Below, piece by piece: positions 6,355 through 12,461 of a stretch of DNA of 16,700 nucleotides (position 1 is the stretch's first letter; each line of letters begins with the position of its first letter). Below the pieces are notes generated by a model that worked only from the letters and a program-made list of their open reading frames with translations, was not told the origin of the DNA and searched no databases. Origin of the DNA: UBA6911 sp964481255 (GTDB taxonomy: Bacteria > Acidobacteriota > UBA6911). The stretch is taken from positions 1 to 16,700 of the forward strand of contig CAYZTZ010000077.1 in the NCBI GenBank assembly GCA_964481255.1, given 5' to 3'. Made by a program: the position numbers and the translations under genes.

Positions 6355-8364
6355 ATGAAAAGGACCATTCTAAAAAGCCGGTTCCAATCCCTCCCGGCTC
6401 TCGGACGCAGGGCGTTCTTCAAGATAGGAATCGCAGGCTACGCCTCGCTGATGTCAGGCTGCCTGACCAGGGATAGCCGAACCGGGTCGACACGCTCCCT
6501 CCTGCTGAAAGGGCGGAGAGACTGGGTTTCCTCCGTCTGCCTGCTCTGCCCCTCGGCATGCGCCATCCGAGTTTATTCCGAGGCCGGGAAGATGGTCGCG
6601 GTCGGCGGGGATCCCGACGATCCCAATACCGGCGGCAGGATGTGCCCCATCGGCCTGTCGGTCCTCAATCTCCACGCCAATCCGGACCGTCTGACCGGCG
6701 CGTTCCGGAAGAGTCCCGAAGGGGCGATGGTTCCCGCCCGGGCTGAGGAAATCATCCGCGACATCGCCGCGCTCCTGCGCCGGGGGGGAGCGCTTCATAT
6801 CCACGGACGCATCACGCCTTTCGCTTTCCATCTGTCGAAGACGCTCGGCGCCGCGTGCAGCCTGGACGAAGCGTCCGGAGCGATTCCCGCCTATCCGCCC
6901 TGGTTGAACACCGGCGGACGGCCCCCCATCTCGGATTTTAAAGAGGCGCGCGCCGCCCTTTGCGTCGACTCCAACGTCCTGGAACACGGATATCCCTATG
7001 TCGGCTACGTCCGGCGGATCACGGAGGCCCGCCTGCGCGGGCTGCGTCTCGTGACGCTTTCACCCTTCCTGACCAACACGGCCACCGCCGGCGAGTGGAT
7101 TCCGGTCCGGTCGCGGTCCGCTGCGTCTATGGCTTCCCTGGCGATCGCGCGCGAAGCTTTGAACGATGCCGCTCTCCCTCTGCCGGCCCTGCCGGCGGAC
7201 GTGAAGGACGCCATCCGTTCTTTCGACTGGACATTTCTGGAAAACGCGGCCGGAATCTCCCATGAAACCTTGGTGACGCTCGCACGCCTGTTTTTCAGCG
7301 AACCCGGCCCGGCAATCTGCGATCGCCCCGACCCGTCCGTCCTCCTGCTCAATATCCTGAAGGGAAACCTCAATCGTCCCGGGGGACTGCTCCACCCGGG
7401 CGAGCCGGTCCTGATGACGGCCGCGGAGCCCGGAGATATTTCCGATGCTCTCCGCGACAGCCGCAACGTCGTCCTGCTGCACCGGTGCAACCCGGTCTTC
7501 AGCCGCGCCGAGGAAATCCGCCCCATCCTGCGCTCCCGCGACCGGGCCACGGTGGTGTGCATCGACAGCTTCATGTCGGAGACGGCCGAGCTCAGCGATT
7601 TCGTTCTCCCGCTGGCTTCGCCTCTTGAAACTCTGAGCCTCGCGGAGCCCCTTCCTCTCGCGGAACCCTTCCTCGTAGCGTCTCCCCCGGCCGCGAAGCC
7701 CGGCGATTTCTGCCGCTCCCTGGACGACTGGCTTACTCTTCTTGCGGCGGCCGTGAAGGGTTCCGCGCCGATGCCCGCTCCCGAGCGATTCGCGGCCGAG
7801 AAAGCCCTTGGCGACGCCGAGGGCCGGCTCGCGGCGGACCGGGCCGTCTACCCGGTGAAACCCCGCCCCGGGCAACTCGAGCCCCGCATGGCGGATATCG
7901 CGGATGCCCTCAAGACGCAGATCGAGCGCGCCGCTCGCCTCCCGGATTTCAGCGCGCCGCTCGATCGCGGGCGGCATCTTCTGACGACGTTCGAGGAAAG
8001 CGTTCAGGGCACGGAGACCGCCCCCTGCAAATGGCTTGCCGAGATCACCTATGCCCCCCGGATCTACCTGCATCCCGGGCGCGTCGGCAGCCTGGGGATC
8101 CGAAACGGCGACGCCGTGATCCTGTCCGACGACCGCGGCAACACCGCGGAGGGCGTCGCCCTGCTTTATGAGGGGGTTCATCCGGACGCGGTGGCCGTCG
8201 CGCTGCACCACGGACATTCCGGGTACGGACGCGTCGCGCGCGGGGAATCCTTTCCAGACCCGCAGGACCCCGATATGTCGCGGATGTTCTGGGGAAGAAA
8301 CCGCGGAATCAACCCGTCTGAGATCTCCGGACCGGTTGTTACTATCCAGAAGAAGCGAGGGTGA
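6355..8364 (+). CDS. molybdopterin-oxidoreductase-family protein, QrcB-like, probable Tat lipoprotein
   Basis: 669 residues. A Tat motif (GRRAFFKIG, residues 17-25) is followed by LMSGC36, which could serve as a lipobox, so a membrane-tethered periplasmic protein is likely. C62-x2-C65-x3-C69 and C97 make the N-terminal [4Fe-4S] site. The domains that follow match the DMSO-reductase family: a segment ending in TATAGEWIPVRS and a C-terminal beta-barrel near residues 550-660. Two features are unusual. The conserved lysine shortly after the last cluster cysteine is absent (C97-P-I-G). In the segment where the Mo ligand normally sits (residues 165-180) there is no clear Cys or Sec. Family members without Mo, such as QrcB, act in electron-transfer complexes rather than catalysis. 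Together with the neighbouring FeS, NrfD and cytochrome genes, a structural electron-relay subunit is the best reading. Confidence 0.82.
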   Translation: MKRTILKSRFQSLPALGRRAFFKIGIAGYASLMSGCLTRDSRTGSTRSLLLKGRRDWVSSVCLLCPSACAIRVYSEAGKMVAVGGDPDDPNTGGRMCPIGLSVLNLHANPDRLTGAFRKSPEGAMVPARAEEIIRDIAALLRRGGALHIHGRITPFAFHLSKTLGAACSLDEASGAIPAYPPWLNTGGRPPISDFKEARAALCVDSNVLEHGYPYVGYVRRITEARLRGLRLVTLSPFLTNTATAGEWIPVRSRSAASMASLAIAREALNDAALPLPALPADVKDAIRSFDWTFLENAAGISHETLVTLARLFFSEPGPAICDRPDPSVLLLNILKGNLNRPGGLLHPGEPVLMTAAEPGDISDALRDSRNVVLLHRCNPVFSRAEEIRPILRSRDRATVVCIDSFMSETAELSDFVLPLASPLETLSLAEPLPLAEPFLVASPPAAKPGDFCRSLDDWLTLLAAAVKGSAPMPAPERFAAEKALGDAEGRLAADRAVYPVKPRPGQLEPRMADIADALKTQIERAARLPDFSAPLDRGRHLLTTFEESVQGTETAPCKWLAEITYAPRIYLHPGRVGSLGIRNGDAVILSDDRGNTAEGVALLYEGVHPDAVAVALHHGHSGYGRVARGESFPDPQDPDMSRMFWGRNRGINPSEISGPVVTIQKKRG

Positions 8365-8366
8365 GC

Positions 8367-9332
8367 ATGGGTTACCGGACCGTCATCCTCACAGGATTTC
8401 TGCTCCTTTCATCGTCCCGCCTCTGGGGCGGTCTCTCCCCTTCGGAGTGGGATTTCTACTGCCGGAGATGCCACATCGACCGCCCGGTGAACTCCCTGTA
8501 TGATCCTTCCATCAAGGCCCACTCGGGCGCGTCCCTTTCATGCGTCGCCTGCCACACCAACAAAGGGATCGCCGGACACGTCCGGCAGTCCGCCGAGGAT
8601 TTCTTTTTCCTGTTTCAGGGCATGACGCTCCCGCCGGACGTCCGTCCCCGGAAGCCCGTTTCGACAACAAGCGACGAATGCCTGCGCTGCCACGCCTATG
8701 CCCTCGATGTTGATGAAATAGAGCGAAGAAAGCTTCCCGAGAGCGTGCGCCGGATAGGTCTGCGCGCGGCCCACAGCCGGCACTGGGATTACCGGATATT
8801 CACCCCGGAGCATCGGGACGGGATGAATACCCTGAGCGCCGCCAAAGCGCCCCTTAACAAAGAAGATCAGGACAAGCTGGAGCGCCTGTCCCGGATCGAG
8901 ACGATGCAGTGCTACCGGTGTCACGAACGATTCAAGAAGGACAGCCCCGGCGGCGTGGACGTCAATGTCAACATCGCCATGAAAAACCCGATGGAGTGCA
9001 CGGCGTGCCATATCTCCCTGCGGTCCGCCGTGCATCCCGGACCGGCGTCCCCGCTTCCAAGCGCCGTTTCCTGTGAACGCTGCCATCACGGAAAGCTGCA
9101 CCAGAAGATGGTTTTCTTCCCCGTGGATCAAGGCTCCGCGGACGATTGCCTGCGCTGCCATCCCGGGTACGCGCCGGACGAGCTCCGCGCGGTGCGGCCG
9201 GATTCATTCATTCACAAAAGCACCGGGATGCCGAAGCAGGAGGCGAAAGGCAAGCCCGGGGAGTATTCTCTTTCCCCGACGCCGCCGCAGGCGAAGGCGG
9301 TCTCCGCCAAAGGGATCGCAGGCGGAAGATAG
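8367..9332 (+). CDS. exported heptahaem cytochrome c
   Basis: 321 residues with an N-terminal signal segment (about residues 1-22). Seven CXXCH haem c sites begin at Cys 32, 59, 105, 182, 211, 236 and 261: CRRCH, CVACH, CLRCH, CYRCH, CTACH, CERCH and CLRCH. Many further histidines are available as second axial ligands. A glycine/proline/lysine-rich tail of about 45 residues follows the last haem. The protein should be periplasmic. In Qrc-type complexes a multihaem cytochrome subunit takes electrons from periplasmic cytochrome c3; QrcA is described as hexahaem, so seven sites is one more than that. ATG 8367 lies two bases after the previous stop; a GTG at 8361 overlapping that stop would add two residues. 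Confidence 0.92.
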   Translation: MGYRTVILTGFLLLSSSRLWGGLSPSEWDFYCRRCHIDRPVNSLYDPSIKAHSGASLSCVACHTNKGIAGHVRQSAEDFFFLFQGMTLPPDVRPRKPVSTTSDECLRCHAYALDVDEIERRKLPESVRRIGLRAAHSRHWDYRIFTPEHRDGMNTLSAAKAPLNKEDQDKLERLSRIETMQCYRCHERFKKDSPGGVDVNVNIAMKNPMECTACHISLRSAVHPGPASPLPSAVSCERCHHGKLHQKMVFFPVDQGSADDCLRCHPGYAPDELRAVRPDSFIHKSTGMPKQEAKGKPGEYSLSPTPPQAKAVSAKGIAGGR

Positions 9333-9343
9333 AGAGGTGTTTT

Positions 9344-9817
9344 ATGCCGAATCCGCTCTTGAGACAGAAACCGAAAACCGAGCCGATCCTGGTGAGGATC
9401 CTCGGGATCAAGGAACCTCCCGTGGCGCGCTGCCGCATGCTTTCCAGAGGGCTCGAGCCCTATCACCGGCTCAGTTCCATCGGTCTGGAAGCGGCGGGCG
9501 ACAAAGGGTGCCTGGCGTGCGGCAACTGCATCGATTCGTGCCCGGTGTTGCGCCGGGAGCCGGAACGTTTCAGCAGGACCGACCAGCGGACGTCCATGGC
9601 CCTGGAATCGCTCGTGGCGGAGGATTGCGAGCAGTGCTATTCCTGTGTTCTGGCATGCCCCCAGGTGGACACGGACATCAAGGATTATATTGTCGACGAC
9701 TACGTGGTGGAGGTCATCCCGCAGTCGAAAAAGGTCCGGACCCTGCTGGACCATTATCTGCTGGTTCCGGTGGCCCTGCTCATCGGAATCCTGCTTGGAC
9801 TGTTCATCGCGCGCTGA
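9344..9817 (+). CDS. tail-anchored 2x[4Fe-4S] protein
   Basis: 157 residues. Two complete [4Fe-4S] motifs are visible: C56-x2-C59-x2-C62-x3-C66-P and C95-x2-C98-x2-C101-x3-C105-P. The arrangement resembles HdrC-type carriers. The last 20 residues (about 137-156) are one hydrophobic helix ending in Ala-Arg, so the Fe-S domain should sit on the cytoplasmic face of the membrane, held by its tail. There is no signal peptide. An RBS (GAGGTG) precedes ATG 9344; the frame is open further upstream, but that part overlaps the cytochrome gene. It is immediately followed by FrdB-like and FrdA-like genes, and I infer that it replaces the cytochrome b or FrdCD anchor that normally ties such enzymes to the quinone pool. 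Confidence 0.82.
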   Translation: MPNPLLRQKPKTEPILVRILGIKEPPVARCRMLSRGLEPYHRLSSIGLEAAGDKGCLACGNCIDSCPVLRREPERFSRTDQRTSMALESLVAEDCEQCYSCVLACPQVDTDIKDYIVDDYVVEVIPQSKKVRTLLDHYLLVPVALLIGILLGLFIAR

Positions 9818-9838
9818 GAGTCGAAAGGAGACCGGACT

Positions 9839-10591
9839 ATGAGCGATATTCAGGCGTCCAAACCCGTTATCGAGGAGACCCTCGTTCCCATTTTCATCAT
9901 GGGGAAACGGTATGAGGTCCCCTCCTCCCTGACGATTCAAAAGGCCCTGGAGTATGCCGGCTATCAGCTGGTGCGCGGCGTCGGCTGCCGCGGCGGCATA
10001 TGCGGCGCGTGCGGCACCGTTTACCGCCTCCCGGAAAGCCACACGATCAAGGTCGGGCTCGCGTGTCAGACGGTCGTGGAACCCGAAATGCGGATCGCCG
10101 TCCTTCCGTTCTTCCCCGCGAACCGGAAAGTCTACAACATCCGGGAGTTGAGCCCGGCTCCGGACATCCTCCCGCAGCTCTATCCCGAGATCCTGCGCTG
10201 CATGGGCTGCAACACCTGCACCAAGTCCTGCCCGATGGACATCAACACGATGGAATACATCGCGGCCGCCATTCGCGGAGACATCGAAAAAACCGCGACG
10301 CTCTCCTTCGATTGCGTCATGTGCGGACTGTGCACCGCGCGCTGTCCCGCGGAGCTCGGCCAGTACAACATCGGGATCCTGGCCCGCCGCATCTATGGGC
10401 GCTGCATCGCTCCCAGGGCCGCCCACACGCGCGAGATGCTGGCGCGCATGGCCGAGAAACGTTACGAGGACGATCTGCGGCGCCTCATGGTTGCCTCCAT
10501 GGAGGAACTCAAGGACATCTACACGCGCCGCGAAATAGAACCGGAACTGAGCCAGGACGACTGGACCCCGAAGAACCCGGAGAAACTGTAA
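9839..10591 (+). CDS. SdhB/FrdB-like iron-sulfur subunit with ferredoxin-type C-terminal clusters
   Basis: 250 residues with a strong RBS (AAAGGAGA). The N-terminal domain has the plant-ferredoxin-type [2Fe-2S] ligands C50-x4-C55-x2-C58-x17-C76 seen in SdhB/FrdB. The C-terminal domain has C121-x2-C124-x2-C127-x3-C131-P and C159-x2-C162-x2-C165-x3-C169-P. The second group is a standard [4Fe-4S] motif, not the C-x5-C-x3-C-P form that in E. coli FrdB contributes to the [4Fe-4S]/[3Fe-4S] pair. Two [4Fe-4S] clusters are therefore expected, giving an all-low-potential chain. The last 60 residues are charged helices. It lies between the tail-anchored ferredoxin gene and the FrdA-like gene and is the natural electron link between them. 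Confidence 0.85.
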   Translation: MSDIQASKPVIEETLVPIFIMGKRYEVPSSLTIQKALEYAGYQLVRGVGCRGGICGACGTVYRLPESHTIKVGLACQTVVEPEMRIAVLPFFPANRKVYNIRELSPAPDILPQLYPEILRCMGCNTCTKSCPMDINTMEYIAAAIRGDIEKTATLSFDCVMCGLCTARCPAELGQYNIGILARRIYGRCIAPRAAHTREMLARMAEKRYEDDLRRLMVASMEELKDIYTRREIEPELSQDDWTPKNPEKL

Positions 10592-10619
10592 CAACCATTT
10601 CCCGGAAGAGGAGAGATCT

Positions 10620-12293
10620 ATGGGATACCCGCCGGAACTTAAAAAACTGATTCAGGTCGTGGAACGAACCCGGCCTGAAAGGATCGCGGCCAAGAAGGCC
10701 GGCAAGGAATTCCGGGCGCTGACGCTCGAGGAGCGGAAGCAGATGCTCCAATATCACCCGGACTACAAGGAAGAGGGGCGCCGCGAACTTGTGGCCGGCC
10801 CCAGCAAGGGCTACCGCATCGCCCATGAGTATTGCAATATCCTTGAGGCCTACAGCCGCTACGACCCGGACCTTCTCGACCTCGACACGGTCCATTACAC
10901 GACCGACGTCCTGGTAATCGGGGGAGGCGGAGCGGGGACGGCGGCCGCGCTCCTTGCCGAAGAGCAGGGCGCCGACGTCCTGATCGCCACGAAACTCCGT
11001 CACGGAGACGCCAACACCATGATGGCCGAGGGCGGCATCCAGGCGGCGACCAAGGGTCACAAGGATTCCCCGTACTTCCATTACCTCGACGTGGTCGGGG
11101 GGGGGCATTTCGTCAACGACCCGGAACTGGCCTATACCCTCGTGACGGAGGCGCCGGACGTCATTGCGTGGCTCGAGGATCTCGGCTGCATGTTTTCAAA
11201 ATATCCGGACGGACGGCTGAAGACCATGCACGGGGGGGGCACCTGCCGCAAACGCATGCACTACGCCGCCGATATCACGGGCGCCGAGATCATGCGGACC
11301 ATCCGCGACGAAGCCCGCAACCGTCCCGAGAAAATCACGGTCCTGGAATTCAGCCCGGCGGTCGATCTCATCCTGAACGAACACGGCCATTGCGAAGGCG
11401 CCGTGCTTTTCAACCTCGAAACCCACGAATACCTTGTGGTCCGGGCCAAGGCGACCGTTATGGCGACCGGAGGTTCGGGCCGTCTCCACATCCAGGGCTT
11501 CATGTGCACCAACCATTACGGCGCCACCGGCGACGGGCTGACGATCGCGTACCGCGCCGGGATCCCCGTCCGGTTCCTGCACACGATCCAGTATCACCCG
11601 ACCGGCGCCGTTTTCCCGGAACAGGCCGAGGGGCTTCTCATCACCGAGAAGGTCCGCGGCGCGGGCGCCCACATCCTCAACATCGACGGCCTGCAGTTCG
11701 TCTATGAGCGCGAACCGCGCGACATCGAATCGGCCGCCATCATCCGCGAGTGCACCGTCGTCGGCAAAGGCGTCCCCACGCCCACCGGGAAATGGGGCGT
11801 CTGGCTCGACTCGCCGATGATCGAGATACTGTCGGGCGCGGGCACCGTCAAGAGGGAGTTCCCCGGAAAATATATCCTTTTCAAACGGTACGGAATCGAG
11901 ATCGACAAGGAGCCGATGCTCATCTATCCGACGCTGCACTATCAAAACGGCGGCCTTGCCTATGACAACAGAGGGAAAACCCTTATCCCGGGATTATTCG
12001 TGGCCGGGGAGGTCGGCGGGGGGGTCCACGGGGAGAACCGTTTGATGGGCAATTCGCTTCTCGACGTGCTGGTTTTCGGCCGGATCGCCGGCCGCAGCGC
12101 CGCCGCCTACGCCCGGAACGAATACCGGAGCGGGCGCCTGAGCCTGGACCATGTCCGGCGTTACAACCAGGAACTCGAGGCCGCGGGAATACCGAAGTCC
12201 AAAGTGGCCCCGATGCTTCTCCCGGACTATTCGAATCCCGAAGTCAGGAAACGGCAGATCACGACCGCGTACCACGGCACGATCCGGGAATAG
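10620..12293 (+). CDS. SdhA/FrdA-like FAD flavoprotein with fumarate-type active site
   Basis: 557 residues, RBS AGAGGAGA. A charged extension of about 95 residues precedes the FAD dinucleotide fold (DVLVIGGGGAG, residues 96-106). There is no signal peptide, so it is cytoplasmic. Residues that bind and protonate dicarboxylates in the SdhA/flavocytochrome c3 family are all found: H326 (HPTG), T342/E343 (ITE), R367 (PRDIESAAI), H440 (PTLHYQNGG) and R474 (HGENRLMGNS). The spacing around R367 matches flavocytochrome c3 rather than E. coli SdhA. Where SdhA has the histidine that covalently holds FAD, this protein has Asn132 (ANTMMAEGG), so FAD should be non-covalent. The C-terminal helical domain of SdhA is short or missing. 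Fumarate/succinate is the leading substrate guess; other 2-enoates are possible. Three runs of seven to nine G occur in Gly codons without breaking the frame. Confidence 0.88.
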   Translation: MGYPPELKKLIQVVERTRPERIAAKKAGKEFRALTLEERKQMLQYHPDYKEEGRRELVAGPSKGYRIAHEYCNILEAYSRYDPDLLDLDTVHYTTDVLVIGGGGAGTAAALLAEEQGADVLIATKLRHGDANTMMAEGGIQAATKGHKDSPYFHYLDVVGGGHFVNDPELAYTLVTEAPDVIAWLEDLGCMFSKYPDGRLKTMHGGGTCRKRMHYAADITGAEIMRTIRDEARNRPEKITVLEFSPAVDLILNEHGHCEGAVLFNLETHEYLVVRAKATVMATGGSGRLHIQGFMCTNHYGATGDGLTIAYRAGIPVRFLHTIQYHPTGAVFPEQAEGLLITEKVRGAGAHILNIDGLQFVYEREPRDIESAAIIRECTVVGKGVPTPTGKWGVWLDSPMIEILSGAGTVKREFPGKYILFKRYGIEIDKEPMLIYPTLHYQNGGLAYDNRGKTLIPGLFVAGEVGGGVHGENRLMGNSLLDVLVFGRIAGRSAAAYARNEYRSGRLSLDHVRRYNQELEAAGIPKSKVAPMLLPDYSNPEVRKRQITTAYHGTIRE

Positions 12294-12322
12294 GACGCGG
12301 CGCGCGGAGGCATTGCAGCGTC

Positions 12323-12349
12323 GCGGGAGCCCTCCGGCGGGCCTCCTGC
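12323..12349. terminator. GC-rich hairpin after the redox cluster (terminator-like, no T tract)
   Basis: The arm 12323-12332 (GCGGGAGCCC) pairs with 12339-12349 (GGGCCTCCTGC) around the loop TCCGGC, giving ten base pairs with one G-T wobble and one bulged C. It starts 30 bases after the FrdA-like stop, in the convergent gap facing the minus-strand esterase-like gene. No T run follows on either strand, so it may be a weak or Rho-assisted terminator or a 3'-end stabiliser. Confidence 0.4.
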
Positions 12350-12365
12350 GGTCCCGATGCCTTAT

Positions 12366-12386
12366 GCCCCAATCGGTCCATGGGGC
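12366..12386. terminator. second small hairpin in the convergent gap
   Basis: A perfect six-base stem, GCCCCA at 12366-12371 and TGGGGC at 12381-12386, with a nine-base loop. It lies 16 bases beyond the larger hairpin and has no T tract. Because the gap is convergent, the two hairpins could serve either gene. The rest of 12294-12461 shows nothing else I can name. Confidence 0.25.
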
Positions 12387-12461
12387 CGCACGCGAATACG
12401 AAATTGGATGCTGCCCGAAAGAACCTCCCGTATCCGCCGTCCCGCCTCCTCCGGCGATGAC

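Noticed and set aside
7060..8217. Minus-strand open frame opposite the Mo-family gene.
   Set aside because: No recognisable motif and a biased composition; the plus-strand frame carries the Tat and Fe-S motifs and the family domains.
9212..10594. 460-codon minus-strand open frame across the tail-anchored ferredoxin and FrdB-like genes.
   Set aside because: It spans two well-supported plus-strand genes with complete cysteine motifs and RBSs, and its own product shows no family pattern.
11700..11750. Apparent loss of the catalytic arginine of the FrdA/SdhA family (Ala at the position when aligned to E. coli SdhA).
   Set aside because: With flavocytochrome c3 spacing, R367 in PRDIESAAI falls exactly on the catalytic Arg, and the surrounding residues match much better. 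The arginine is present.
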